A stretch of DNA of 64,000 bases from Procambarus clarkii (Eukaryota; Arthropoda; Malacostraca; Decapoda; Cambaridae): NCBI RefSeq assembly GCF_040958095.1, contig NC_091188.1:5713056-5777055 (forward strand), in the 5' to 3' direction. A program made the position numbers and the translations under genes. The notes under the pieces were generated by a model. The model saw nothing but the letters and a program-made list of their open reading frames with translations, was not told the origin of the DNA and ran no database searches. Below, in pieces: positions 41,716 through 54,709 of this stretch (within the stretch, counting starts at the first letter, position 1; each line of letters opens with the position of its first letter).

Positions 41716-42460
41716 TAACAGTACTCTGGCCTAACAACAGTACTCTGGCCTAATAACAGTACTCTGGCCTAACAACAGTACACTGGCCTAGCAACAGTAC
41801 TCTGGCCTAACAACAGTACTCTGCCCTAACAACAGTACTCTGGCCTAACAACAGTACACTGGCCTAGCAACAGTACTCTGGCCTAGTAACAGTACTCTGC
41901 CCTAACAACAGTACACTGGCCTAACAACAGTACTCTGGCCAAACAACAGTATTCTGGCCTAACAAGAGTGCTCTGGCCTAACAACAGTACTCTGGCCTAT
42001 CAACAGTACTCTGGCCTAGCAACAGAAATCTGGCCTAGCAACAGTACTCTGGCCTAGCAACAGTACTCTAGCCTAACAACAGTACTCTGGCCTAGCAACA
42101 GTACTCTGGCCTATCAACAGTACTCTGGCCTAGCAACAGAAATCTGGCCTAGCAACAGTACTCTGGCCTAGCAACAGTACTTTGGCCTAGCAACAGTACT
42201 CTGGCCTATCAACAGTACTCTGGCCTAGCAACAGAAATCTGGCCAAACAACATTACACTGGTCAAACAACAGTACTATGGTCTAACAACAGTACTCTAGC
42301 CTAACAACAGAACTCTGGCCTAACAACAGTACTGTGGCCTATCAACAGTACTCTGGGCTATCAACAGTACTCTGGCCTATCAACAGTACTCTGGGCTATC
42401 AACAGTACTCTGGCCTATCAACAGTACTCTGGCCTAACAACAGTACACTGGCCTAACAGC
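41716..42460 (-). repeat. Inverted 19-bp minisatellite, unit 2 right arm
   Basis: Reverse-complement units (AACAGTACTCTGGCCTAAC). The arm junction at 41708-41715 joins left and right arms directly; the SINE, (CA)n and LINE fragment that lie between the arms in unit 1 are missing. Confidence 0.88.
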
Positions 42461-42905
42461 GGCGCCCTCCGGCAGGTCCACCTTCACAACAAATAAAGAA
42501 ACGGGAAATGTATCGTTTTATTATGTTTTATTTATATATATAGAAAATGCAATGTTGGAGGAGTTTTGCTTGTTCTGAACTCCGCAAGTGTTGAGCATAT
42601 GTCATTAGCCAGGTGACGTCAGGTGATGCCATCAGACAGGTGACGCCATCAGCCAGGTGACGCCATCAGCCTGGTGACGCCATTAGCCAGGTGACGCCAT
42701 CAGCCTGGTGACGCCATTAGCCAGGTGATGCCCTCAGCCAGGTGACGCCATTAGCCAGGTGATGCCATCAGCCAGGTGACGTCATCAGTCAGGTGACTCC
42801 ATCAGCCAGGTGACGCCATCAGCCAGGTGACGCCATCAGCCTGGTGACGCCATTAGCCAGGTGATGCCCTCAGCCATGTGACGCCATCAGCCAGGTGACG
42901 TGAAG

Positions 42906-45097
42906 TTAGCCTCTGTGCCGGGACGGTAACCGTGGCGGAAACCTGGGCCCTTTTCTGATTATAGGTCTTCTATTGTTACTGATGTCTGGCGAAAAATATA
43001 CCGCTCCCTGGAAAGAAAATAAACACACATGAAAAGATCAAATCCCCAAACATACTAACAGTGCATGGAGATGATAATAATAATAATATCAATTTAATAG
43101 GCGATATTTCAACAAATTTTTAACCTAGCATCATTTGTGTTTTCCTTACAGTCCATCATTCACTCTCTTGTATAGCGGCAAACAGTATAAGATTGTAAAA
43201 GGAACTTTGGAGAGTTTAATTTTGAACTTCCTTCTCGAGTGAAGAACATTAAAAGCATAGATATCACCTAGCAAAACCTAGCATCATTTGTGTTTTCCTT
43301 ACAGTCCATCATTCACTCTCTTGTATAGCGGCAAACAGTATAAGATTGTAAAAGGAACTTTGGAGAGTTTAATTTTGAACTTCCTTCTCGAGTGAAGAAC
43401 ATTAAAAGCATAGAAAAGATTCGTGCTAGAAACATTGGGCTAACCCCCCCCCCCCCCTTGTATCATAGTCAATAATATATGTCTACAAGAAAGACATTGC
43501 AATATTACCGTGCTCGGTTCGCAGGCTCTATGTCCACCAATAATTCCAGAAACACCTGGTGAACAATGTGGATCACGATGGCGTGGACCACCGATCGGGA
43601 CCCGTCTGGCCCGCCTGGCGCCGCCTCCAGGAACACCCGGCCGCCCTACCTTCTCTGTAAGGAAGAGAGAGAGAGAGAGATCACACGTACGATCACCTTT
43701 TGATTGTTGCCGCCGAAGGCGGCTAGTTTATTGTGCACCCCATACTCATCCTGTGAGCGGTAGCGCAAAAGCATTACAGAGGGCACAAAAGGTCTTTATC
43801 AGACCTCATCTTAGATTATTACATAAACAATTTCTTCAATCCTTCACACCTTATAGATACAATGTCAGCTAGTTACAGAGAAAGTGCTATTACAAGAGCT
43901 ACATATTTACAGTAAGTCATCATACATTAATGGTAGGTCTTGTCGTTAATACATAATAGTTTGGCCAATGGGGATATTACAGAGTCATAGGGAAGCTTCT
44001 GTTTATTATTAGTCCTCACAATACACTACTTGTTTCTGAATCTCATATGTCGTTCATCTACTGGAAGCAAAATGTGGGTACAGTGCAAGGATTTCAGGTA
44101 ATTTATCCATGGTAATAAGATAGGTTGCCATATCATACAGAGTGAGCTTAGATTTATCTCTAAAAGGCTCAATTTTACAACAATCCAAGATATAGTGTTC
44201 GAGTGTGTGTCCCTGCCTATGTCCACACACTTTACACTTTACTTCATCTAGATCCCTATACAAGCCGAACTGCCAGAGATACTTGTAGCCAAGTCTTATA
44301 CGAGCTGTGACAACATCTGTTAGTCTGCTGACTTTGTTACTTGCCCCATACACATGTTTTACTTCACACATTTCATTGTGATGAACAATGGACCTACTAG
44401 TTCCAGTTTGCACTGTTCTTCTTTCTTCAAATCCATCTAGGAGTTCTCGTCTAATGACACTTTTAAGGGACCTATTTGATAACTCAAGATTCCATTCAAT
44501 ACTGTCTTTATTTACTGCAGCCTTAGCAAGGGCGTCAACTTTGTCATGTTCCTGCATGCCAATGTGAGAAGGAATCCACAACATTTTTATATTTACCCTC
44601 TTGCTAAGTATTCTTACATATCTACGTCTACCTTCCAAGACAAGCACGTTATTACTTGATTGCAAACTGTTTATTGCTCGTAGTGAGGATAGGGAGTCAG
44701 AAATAATTAAGCTGTCTACTTCAGTGTTGTCAATAATTTCGAGTGCTACCAGTATCGCTACCAACTCGGCTTGCATTGTGGACGCCCAGTTACTAATTCG
44801 GATATTACGATCACCTGTATCTCCTGCGGCTCGTCTGGGAGCAGGAGACATCAGTGTTAACATCAGTGTTACGGTGAAAAGCTAATATAAATCTACATTT
44901 ACTAATATTACAATAGCAATTTTTGTAAGATTTGAAAACAGATGCATATCGTATGGTTATAACTTTTGTTGCTATATTACGGCAACATATAAGAGGACAG
45001 ATGCATTAGGGTAGCTACCAGACAGAGCCGGTGAGGGAGCGCCACAGAGCAGCAACACAACCACCCACGCCAGGAAGGTCACCCAGCCAGTCATCAT
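42906..45097 (-). CDS. A2': three-exon secreted, strongly cationic peptide (family A)
   Basis: Minus-strand exons are 45097-45019, 43654-43509 and 43007-42906. The signal exon is the same as in A2. Exon 2 opens EKVGRPGVPGGGARRARR, continues VPIGGPRHRDPHC and ends GGHRACEPST, with two Cys 14 residues apart. Exon 3 opens GAVYFSPDISNNRRP, continues IIRKGPRFPPRL and ends PSRHRG. The precursor is 108 residues, the mature part has about 17 basic and four acidic residues, the most basic of the family. Intron 1 is enlarged by a 1.1-kb LINE end with a 10-bp target duplication; intron 2 has a local duplication. Splice sites are GT-AG and phases match. Tail-to-tail with A1'. Antimicrobial-type effector by inference. 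Confidence 0.7.
43098..43430 (-). repeat. Local tandem duplication in intron 2 of A2'
   Basis: About 150 bp (ACCTAGCATCATTTGTG to TTAAAAGCATAGA) occurs twice, at about 43120-43262 and 43277-43418. The other A genes have it once. Confidence 0.8.
43699..44806 (-). mobile_element. 5'-truncated LINE end with RNase H, in intron 1 of A2'
   Basis: On the minus strand about 250 codons are open: an RNase H domain with AELVAILVALEIID, IISDSLSSLRAI and MLWIPSHIGMQEHDKVDALA (the D...D...H...D pattern), then a zinc-knuckle-like tail CKVCGHRQGHTLEHYILDCC. A 3' UTR follows with a short CCGCC/GGCGG hairpin. It is flanked by the direct repeat ACGATCACCT (43689-43698, 44807-44816). Absence from the A2 intron shows a recent insertion. 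Non-LTR element of a clade that carries RNase H. Confidence 0.85.
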
Positions 45098-45209
45098 CCT
45101 TCACCTGTGGAATCATTTATATGAGTCAGGTAATATAAAATAATCAGAGATATTTAAGAAATTGATCTTATGTAGTGTGAGTAATAATCAGGTGAAATGC
45201 ATTTATTCA

Positions 45210-45483
45210 TCACAGATGTCACAATGGTCAAAAGAGCCATTGCTTTGATTGTTGCAAGTTCGGAGTTCGATTCCCCGATAGTGCTAGAGGGTTGGCACCA
45301 TTCCATTACTCCGTCATCATGTCCCAGCTCTTGGTCCGTCCAGGTATTACTCGACAAAGGAATGAGATTCTCACTGTGTAGTCTGTGATCCCTCAATTGT
45401 GAGATGTGAGCACCTCAACCTCATAACACCTATGATGCAAGACAAAACCACGTCATCCTCACAGGACCTGTGGCGCGTCCGGC
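45210..45483 (+). repeat. SINE upstream of A2' and end of the right inverted arm
   Basis: Same tRNA-derived SINE as 19030-19215. The inverted similarity to 36727-37015 ends near 45483. Confidence 0.65.
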
Positions 45484-45569
45484 TGCACCACAGGTCTAAC
45501 TCATCACACCTGTAGTGTAGTATGAGAGTGCGTCTACCTCTTAACACACATGGTGCAGGTGGCTATCTT

Positions 45570-45812
45570 TAGGTTATCTTCCAATGATTTCGGGCTTTAG
45601 TGTCCCCACGGCCCGGTCCTCGACCAGGCCTCCACCCCCAGGAAGCAGCCCGTGACAGCTGACTAACTCCCATGTACCTATTTACTGCTAGGTCACAGGG
45701 GCATCAGGGTGAAAGAAACTCTGCCCATTGTTTCTCGCCGGCGCCCGGGAACGAACCTGGGAACACACTATCACGGGTCCAGTGTTCTGTCCGCTCAGCC
45801 GCCGGCTGTGCA
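45570..45812 (-). repeat. tRNA-derived SINE (minus), unit 2
   Basis: Orthologue of 19395-19630, with the AGGTACATGGGAGTTAG body and B-box region in reverse complement. Confidence 0.75.
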
Positions 45813-45814
45813 AG

Positions 45815-46830
45815 CACAATTACCACATAACACATATGGTACAGGAGCCAAGCACCGTCATCTCTTAACACTTGTGGTGCAGGACACAAGCTCGCTTACC
45901 ACATAATACGTTTGGTGTGGGATGCAAGCACATTTACCACAAAATACATAAGGTACAGGACGCAAGCATGCTTATCTCGTATTACCTGTGGTGTAGAATA
46001 CGAGCACTTCTACTACATAGCACTTTTGGTGCTTGACACAGGCACGTCTACCTTATAACACCTGTGGTACAAGACGCAGGCACGTCTAACTCATAACACC
46101 TGTGGTGCAGGACGCAGGCACGCCTACCTTATAACACCTGTGGTACAGGACGCAGGCACGTCTACCCTATAACACCTGGGGTACTGGACGCAGGCACGTC
46201 TACCCTATAACACCTGTGGTACAGGACGCAGGCACGTCTACCTTATAACACCTGTGGTACAGGACGCAGGCACGTCTACCCTATAACACCTGTGGTACTG
46301 GACGCAGGCACGTCTACCTCATAACACCTGTGGTGCAGGACGCAGGCACGTCTACCTTATAACACCTGTGGTACAGGACGCAGGCACGTCTACCCTATAA
46401 CACCTGGGGTACTGGACGCAGGCACGTCTACCTTATAACACCCGTGGTACAGGACGCAGGCACGTCTACCTTATAACACCTGTGGTACAGAACGCGGGCA
46501 CGTCTACCTCATAACACCTGTGGTACTGGACGCAGGCACGTCTACCTCATAACACCTGTGGTACAGAACGCGGGCACGTCTACCTCATAAAACCTGTGGT
46601 ACTGGACGCAGGCACGCCTACCTCATAACACCTGTGGTACAGAACGCGGGCACGTCTACCTCATAAAACCTGTGGTACTGGACGCAGGCACGCCTACCTC
46701 ATAACACCTGTGGTACAGAACGCGGGCACGTCTACCTCATAAAACCTGTGGTACTGGACGCAGGCACGTCTACCTTATAACATCTGTGGTACAGGACGCA
46801 GGCACGTCTACCGCATACCATCTGTGGTTC
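45815..46830. repeat. 38-bp minisatellite, unit 2
   Basis: About 20 regular units from 46020 plus degenerate ones before. Shorter than the unit 1 array and with its own variants (AGAACGCGGGCACGTC), so the arrays changed independently. Confidence 0.9.
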
Positions 46831-48355
46831 AAGATGCTTGTACGTCTACCACATCAAGGCTGTGTTGCAGGATGCAAGCACCAATAACATTACAACCTCT
46901 CCTCTCAACTATTACTCATTCTCATTCCGTTCGTTATGGTCCTCAACGTACAAATTACAAAGTACTATGAAAAGTTGTTAGCACACAACTATCCCCATCT
47001 TCTATGCATCGGCAGGAGAGGTTAGGTGGGGGGCATGGGTGCATTCGTTACTGGTTAGGTTAACACTTTATATATAAAACTTTGTGTTCAAGTAAGAGAC
47101 CCGGGCAGACCACGAGCCACTTGCCCAGTGTCGTCCAACACCGGGAAAAGTTAATTTCTTAAGGTGAGGCCACGAGTGGTCGTGGCGGCCCCCGGAGCGT
47201 GGACGTCGTGCTCCAGGGAAGCCTAGCGAGGAGCATCCACTTTGAGGTATGCTCTTACCACTGGCACACCGCCCTACTGACCAGCCACTGAAAAGGAAAA
47301 ATAGTGCTACTAAAAAGGAAAATATGTATGCACGAAGGTTTTAAAAAGTAAAGTTTACCGTTTATCGTTGGTAGTCAAGTTTTGATGCCACACTTTGGTC
47401 TGTGTGTGTGGGGGAGCGACCTGCCGGCTTCACTGGCGTCTCTACCTGTGCTGTGCTGGCTGGTCTTGCGCTTAAATGTCTTACCGTGGACGTCAGTAGG
47501 TGGAAAAACTCGTTTCACTACTTGAGTCTCGAGCTTTCATTTGTTATTACCGGCAAGAATTTTCCTGTTTTCTAAGATCTTGTCTGGTGCTAATATTCAC
47601 TCACCCGACTTTCTATTGTTTTCTCTCCCGTAATGTAAGCAATATGGAGGTGCGCGAGTGAGCGCGATCATCGTTTCCTATCAGCGTTTATTTTTGTTTG
47701 TGGTTCACAGGGCCGCTCAGTTTTCTGGTGTTCCTTCATCCTCTGTTCGTTTGCTGGGTCACTCTCACCACCCGCGGACATTATTACCCCGTCCTACAGT
47801 GTGACTTACAGATTACCACAACTTCATTGAGATGAAACAATCTATGAATCTTTTTCTTACTATCTTCCATTTGTTTTCTTCCATCTCGTCTTCGTTTTAC
47901 CCCGTACAAAAGGTTGAGTACAGATATTGGTACGAAATTGTACATTGTTACAATAAAAAAATATATTTTTGTAACATGGCATTTTGGAGCAGTGAACAGT
48001 GGAATCGGCCAACAATTTAATATTCGACCCGGCCAGGCCAGGACGGCATGTTTTGGTCCCTTTTCGTACCTCCTGATGCCCCCCCCCCCCCCATTCATGT
48101 AAGAGCAATAGGTACACCAGCTGTTGTGGGTTGCATCTTGGGGACTACCTGTCGCTGGGTTGGACGACTTCCAAGAGGCTAACAAGATTTCTGTCGCCGA
48201 CTTTGCGATACTAATCCAATTATATGATGTAAATTCAGACCCGAAAACTGTCCCATAATATTCATGTGAGTTCATTCTTAAGTACATTTTAGACTATAAA
48301 AATTCGCGAAATTGTGCTTCTAACTAAAAGTCAAAGATTGTACTTTCAATCGTAC
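46830..48355. other. Conserved spacer, unit 2; no gene
   Basis: Counterpart of 21180-22690. Single-base and small length differences only. At about 48350 it joins directly to sequence matching 25746 of unit 1. Confidence 0.5.
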
Positions 48356-48423
48356 AGGAGTATAAAACAGATGTCGATATACTACGGCAACATATAAGAG
48401 AACAGATGCATTAGGGTAGCTAC

Positions 48424-48502
48424 CAGACAGAGCCGGTGAGGGAGCGCCACAGAGCAGCAACACAGCCACCCACGCCAGGAAGGTCACCCAGCCAGTCATC
48501 AT
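48424..48502 (-). pseudogene. A3': isolated signal-peptide exon of a family-A gene
   Basis: MMTGWVTFLAWVAVLLLC to SPALS with an intact donor. No exon 2 or 3 follows on this strand: the sequence downstream jumps at about 48350 to the spacer, so the interval holding the exon relics in unit 1 (22681-25745) is missing. It is therefore a gene fragment. Confidence 0.7.
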
Positions 48503-48509
48503 CCTTCAC

Positions 48510-49750
48510 CTGTGATGAAGGTGAACATTCCCGTAGAGCCTCTTGTTGGGAAGCTTAGTGCTCTCCCTTTCCACAGCTCGTATTGAATGTGGGCACAGAG
48601 CGCTCCCTTCCCACAGCTCACCTTACGCTTGACTCTAATATGTAAAGAGCTTAGTCATGTTTAGTTCAGGGCTTTAACTACAGAATTCAAGTATGTTAAA
48701 AATAACTGCAGCTCTTACTTTTACTCATAACTCTTTTAACGAAGGATACACATAGACAGAAAATTATAAACATACAAATCTCGCCGTTTGGCCACATTTT
48801 TCAGTGATGTGTGCTTAGAAAAGAACTTGTTCTTCATTAGTTAAGTTGCAAACCTGATAAGTTACGCATCTCTGAGTCTCTAGCGATGACAACACATTCG
48901 CTTCTGTTCTGTAATTCACTAAGATGGCTGATATATTCAACTTTGTCACATAGAAGCATCATTAAGCAGACAGCTGAACTGACCGGCGAGTACTGCACTA
49001 CCGTGGCTACAAAATATGAGACTAGAACTCATTATCTAATATGCAGAATGAATAAAATATCAGCAAATTTTGACAACATATTAGTTAGTCCTAGTTTCCC
49101 CAGGAGCCGAGAGTATGAGGCTCATGCGCACTGGAAACTATTCTTACCACAGAAAACGATATCTGTGTTGAGTCTAGGGGCGTCAATCTTATCAGAACGA
49201 TATCTGTTTTCATGTTAAATATTCAGTTTATGGACGCCTCACTGACTCCATTTGTCCTAATTATGTCCCAGATTTTTGGACGGCAAATTACGAATAACTG
49301 CGGCAGGAGCTGAAACAGACCACAACGGAATACTCCGTGGAAGGTAATACAAGCCCGATTGGGGACCAGAATTTTGTGGTCTTTAGAACATGGAAACTTT
49401 GTTGAACTTATATATATATATTTAAAAAAAAATATCACTAGCAAACAAAATAGATCATTTAACAATGATTTTTAATGAATGATAAGCAAAGTTAATAATT
49501 TAATTCGACAAGTAAGAGTACAGAAAAAAAATAAACTCAGAGCTACACTTGCTAGATCATTAAAAATTAAAATAACAGATCAAGCAGGAAATATGACAAG
49601 TCAAAAGAGCTTACGAAGCTAAGATAGCCGGAGATGCAAACTTGACAAATAAATGTTTTTTCCAATATATATATATATATAAAACGAAAATAACACAAAT
49701 GAGCATTATGCTCAACAATTTAATGTTATCACAACGGTGGCGCTAAACAA
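48510..49750. other. Spacer, unit 2; nothing recognised
   Basis: Counterpart of 25900-27290, with much shorter (TA)n tracts (49408-49422, 49664-49680). Confidence 0.45.
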
Positions 49751-49754
49751 TTTC

Positions 49755-50330
49755 CTTTGAAATCCATGAAGACGTTGAAGAAAACAGACTGTGTAACAAC
49801 GAACGACACACTTAAATAGATCGAGAGACAAAAACCCATCAAATCTCCTGGTCCTGATGAGATATTCGAGAGAGCCCTTAAAGAAGGTAAGGTCGAACTG
49901 ATTCTGTCCCTACTACCTGGAGGGTCACTTACGTGGTCGATCACTAAATTCAAGAAGTCGGGGGGATGTTGGTTAACTCTTGCTACTTAGGAAGGTCGAA
50001 GAGCACGCCATCGGAAGAAACTTGGTGAATTGGTTCGGAGAATGCCTCACGGACATAAAACAAAGGGTAAATATAAATGAGTGAAGTGAGAGAGAATAGA
50101 TGCTACTAGCGGTGTTCCGCAGGACTCTAGATGCTGCAGTTGCCAGTAATATCAGCAAGTATGCGGACCACAAAGAGATAGAGCGTGTTGTAAACATGAA
50201 AGAAGACCGATGAACTCAGAGGAAACCCACGGCCAATCACTAACCCTTTCCAGGAATAAACCGTCAACAGTTACCTTGTACTCAGGAACATGTTTATTGC
50301 TGGGTGAACAGGAGTCATTTTTTAAGTTTT
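49755..50330 (+). repeat. Degenerate LINE reverse-transcriptase fragment, unit 2
   Basis: Orthologue of 27290-27860 with the KSPGPDEIFERAL and SGVPQ pieces. Confidence 0.55.
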
Positions 50331-52905
50331 CTCAGAGCTCATTAATGCTTAATTCTTGTGCAGTGCCTTGTAACTTGATGAGTGCTTGCATCTTCCCTGC
50401 TCCAGACCTGTGTTCCAGTCTTTGCTGAGCTCAAGATTAAATATGCAGCATGTTCGTTGCCTGGTTGTTTATCCCTCCAAGCTGTTTACTCTCAGAGCTT
50501 CGCATCCAATAAGTTTTATTTATTTAGTTCCATTTGTCTGGAACAGGAGAGTTCTTGAGTCACCTTAATCGAAGCAGCTCCACTGACAGTTATTAACAAT
50601 ATTTTGGTGTGAAGACTCGGAGATATCGATGCTGCAGACGAGAGCCTCAGGTTCACACTACGGGTTATTCATGCCCGTGCCACCTCTTGGGGAGGCTTAA
50701 TCTTCATCAATCAGGCTCACAACACCGAGGGTCAAGGTCAGTCACGCTAAGTCTCAACCATATATTCAGTCTTAGGTTGAGAACAGAAGTATATAAAAAA
50801 ACTAATTAAATTAATTAAACATTTCCAGAATCATGCTCAGTTTGTCTACAGGAAAAGACCGAATAAAAATAATTGCGTTAACGATAATCTTTACCTTGAG
50901 ATTAGCAAATACATTTTTTTTGAAACGAGATATGGCAATTTGTAGCTCATTCTCAAGATCAAATTACTTCACCATTAGCTGAAATCTGAGAGAGAAAAGG
51001 CTTAGAAATTTTCGTTTGGGTCATGTTCTTGTCATTGTCAAAATAAAGGGATATGAGGTTCACAACTTATAAGTCAAATATTGACTACAAAAACTCAACA
51101 TAATAAGTCAGTGTTTGGAGTTATAATCCACCTCACCATGTTCAAGGCTGTGACTCGATACGTGCTTCGTTCGCCTTCAGCCTGTAGAGTAAACACTCCC
51201 TAAATCAACGTCATCACACCACCTAACCTAACCTAGACCTAACTATACATAAACCCACAAAGTATAATAATATTAATTTACGCTTCAGAAAACAAATAGT
51301 TTGTTACTCTAATGTATAGAAGATACATCCTATCAGTTGGTTGGTTGCTGAATAAGTCAAACATTGCACCAATTTGGTAGAAACAAAGCCAGTATTTAAC
51401 TTTTTGCTTGGACTGGAGGATATGTTGCGCTCCCGTCTGTGGCTAGGAATACATGGGGGTTTTCCCATGATGATTACACTGCCAGTATGACCATATAAAC
51501 ATAGCGCCGCCCGGCAGAGTGAGTATTCTTCAAAAGGAGCAGCACGGAGTAACATCTCCTTGGTAGATGATTCCAGTGTCTTCATACACAGTCTTCAGCA
51601 GTGTCGTTGACTCCAGTGACTTCACAGACAGTCTACAGCAGTGTCGTTTTCTCCATTGACTTCACAGGCAATCTACAGCAGTGTCGTCGATTCCAGTGAC
51701 TTCACAAAATCTTGAGACTGGTTTGACCCGAAAGCTGCAATCTCTACCCAGGTGATATACTCAACACAAATGCCTTTCGCTGTTCCTCAAGTAATTGTTC
51801 TGTAGAACTACACTATTCAAATATATTGTTGTATAAAAAGGTTTTCAATAATCACGCTTGCCAGTACAGAAGCAGTAAAAAGTACATTCACAAGAACAAA
51901 AGAAACAGGAAAAATGCAGAAGGCCTGTTTGATGAAACGAGGTTGCTAGTATTTATACTTAACATTGTCATTCAAGTACATATCTAACCTGTGGTTGAAA
52001 CAATCCTGCGATCACGTGTTTTTTGTACAGCCATTAATTTGTTCCGTAAATTGGATAAGACCTGATCATGAGATACGTGAATCCCTTCATTACTAAAGTT
52101 TGACCTGATCTTAATAACAGTTTGTATCATGGAATCAAGACATAAGCTGTAATTTGTAAATAAGATGCGGAACTTATTTTACTAGTCGCTAAGATGTAAG
52201 TCTCGTCCTAATCCCACACTCAGACCTTGATAAAGCATTCAGGAGAGTGGGAAAGACTTGGTGTAAATTCCTTACATAAATTTCACATGTATGAAAGTAT
52301 GGTTTTTTATCCAATGATAGAGAGTTATGAAGGAGTATTAGGAGAGGGATGCGAGTGCAGAAGATGTGATTGCCGGTCCGGGACGCTGTTTGGGCTTACT
52401 GAGAGGAGGATACAAAGGTGAACCAATAGTTTATTACTCCCTGCAAGCACGACTGGTTGATTGTAACTGCCTCACTGCATGACTGCTCTTGTTGCATTCT
52501 GTCAATCTCTTGCGTCCATATTGCGTCATTTATCCGTGTTCGACGCTCTGGAGGCTGCAGGGAAGTTCTCTTCTCCGTGCTGATGGCTTCTCTCTCTCTC
52601 TCTCTTTCTCTACCTTCAACTCCTCTTCCCTCCTCTTTGTTTTTCGTCTACATTGGTTTTGGTTCGTTTCCTTGCAACTGATGCCTCGGCTCATGTAGCA
52701 AAATGTTCGTAACTGGAAGGTAGCAACTGTTGACTGTTGTCGCCAGAGGCTGCTAGTCTATTGTGCATCTCTTATTCATCCTGTGAGCGTAATGTATTGT
52801 TCATCCCTTATTCATCCTGTGAGCGTAATGTATTGTGCATCTCTTTCTCATCCTGTGAGTGGTAGTGTATTGTGCATCCCTTACTCATCCTGTGAGCGGT
52901 AGCGT
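50330..52905. other. Spacer before B3; no gene seen
   Basis: Counterpart of 27860-30475 with a shorter (CT)n (52590-52610), the 40-bp three-copy repeat at about 51580-51705, and the 47-bp repeat at 52740-52905. Confidence 0.45.
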
Positions 52906-53066
52906 CCTGGGGGAAAGTAAAATCGTTGGCATAGGAGATAAAGAAAGAGGCATCCGGCACCTCACATGTTTAATATGGCTTGCATAACCTTTAGTTCCTT
53001 CAAATATTTAATGTAAGTGTTAACAGTAACAGTAACCAAGATAATGTTTCATCTCCACAGTGAGTG

Positions 53067-53865
53067 ATGGCTGGCACCAAGACCTGCCTAATGCTGGTGG
53101 TGCTGGTGCTCTCTCTCTGCTGGACGCCCTCGCTCCTTGAAGCGAGTGAGTATATGTGATCAATATTTCATCTCATTTTAAGCTCTGTGTTAGTGTGCAT
53201 TTTTTTCTGTCTCTCAGTCACATTAAATGATCCAGTGTGTCTGTGCTTGCGTGAGCACATGCTCAAGAAAGTACAGACAGTGTGTGTGTGAGCTGTTTAC
53301 ACACACTGTGTGAGCAAGCTCAGTGTGTTTTTATTATAGTTAATCAACACCCCCCCCCTCTCTATTAAGTTAACAATGAAAATTTAACAAATCAGTTCTT
53401 TACCATCTTTACATGTATCTGTGTATAAATTTGATTATAACTTTAAGTTTTTTCTATATAGAAAAACAGCAGATTTTCCTTCTTAAGAACCCTTTTACTC
53501 ATCCCATCATGATAGAGTAAAACGAGCTGCATTTTCTTCAATGTTTTTGCGAGCTGTAAAGGATAAGTTGTTCTGAATATGTAGATCAAGAAATTAGTGT
53601 CATATATCGTATAGGCTCTATTACAAAACTCCCTTAAATAAAATTGGTTCACTTCACCATTCAACTGACTGGGCTAATTCATGTACATCTGTTATTTCAA
53701 TAAATTTCTTTAAATCGTTGAATAAAAATTAAAAATTTAATTTAATAATATAAATTTAATTCCAGAAATGTATATATTAGACAGCTTCATATTGATCAGA
53801 ATTGCTATATGTATAAAATTATGGAAATATGAACATAAGAATAGATGAAACTGCAGAAAATCTAG

Positions 53866-53962
<97 letters not shown>

Positions 53963-54709
53963 GAATGTCTTCACGAACAGGAAGCTTGGCCTCATTCAGG
54001 AACGTGTACAGGGTCAGAGGAGGACATAACGCCAACAGACCCCTCACGGTAATGTAGACAGCATACGTTGTCATATATTTGTTCTTATATGTCACATATA
54101 AACATAAATACACATCAGGAAACATGTGAGAACATTAGATCCACAAGGAAGCGAGGATACTTATGGGTGATGCTAGCAGGAACCCAACTGTTTATGCTGT
54201 ATGGGTGTTCTCACCGACTGTTTATGCTGTATGGGTGTTCTCACCGACTGTTTATGCTGTATGGGTGTTCTCACCGACTGTTTATGCTGTATGGGTGTTC
54301 TCACCGACTGTTAATGTTGTATGGGTGTTCTCACCGACTGTTTATGCTGTATGGGTGTTCTCATCGACTGTTTATGTTGTATGGGTGTTCTCACCCAACT
54401 GTTTATGCTGTATGAGTGTTCTCACTGAGTATTTATACTGTACTGTTATTATCACCCAACTATTTTGGGAGTAAATAAACGGCAACCAACAGACAGGCCA
54501 GATAAACAAGGACGAGGAGTAGGTAAAATAATTGCTGAACTGAAACCATTTTTTTCTTATTTTTTTATTTACTTTTTTATGAATTTACTGTTTAGAGTGA
54601 CGAAATAAGACTTCCTTTACCCATTTTGCAGGGATCGTTGATAGCTGGGAACAGAAATAGGCCTCCACCGCCTGTGAGGTTTGGTAACAGATTCTGGCGA
54701 GGCAGATGA
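53067..54709 (+). CDS. B3: three-exon secreted cationic peptide (family B)
   Basis: Exons are 53067-53145, 53981-54048 and 54632-54709, GT-AG. The signal exon reads [16 protein letters not shown] to PSLLEA; the split codon gives Arg. Exon 2 opens [16 protein letters not shown] and ends ANRPLT; exon 3 opens [14 protein letters not shown] and ends [10 protein letters not shown]. The precursor is 74 residues; the mature part has 11 Arg and no acidic residue or Cys. Against B2, exon 2 differs by three residues with no silent change, and exon 3 by nine. Exon 3 is identical to B1. A candidate 5' UTR acceptor CTCCACAG precedes the ATG. The first AATAAA of the paralogues is mutated here; the next is at 54865. 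Antimicrobial-type secreted effector by inference. Confidence 0.78.
54183..54463 (+). repeat. 30-bp minisatellite in intron 2 of B3
   Basis: About nine copies of the unit seen in B1 and B2. Confidence 0.9.

Larger units (their letters stand above)
36727..45483. repeat. Large inverted duplication carrying A1' and A2'
   Basis: Left arm about 36727-41707, right arm about 41716-45483, with essentially no spacer. Same gene order as in unit 1, so the inversion predates the tandem array. Confidence 0.85.
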
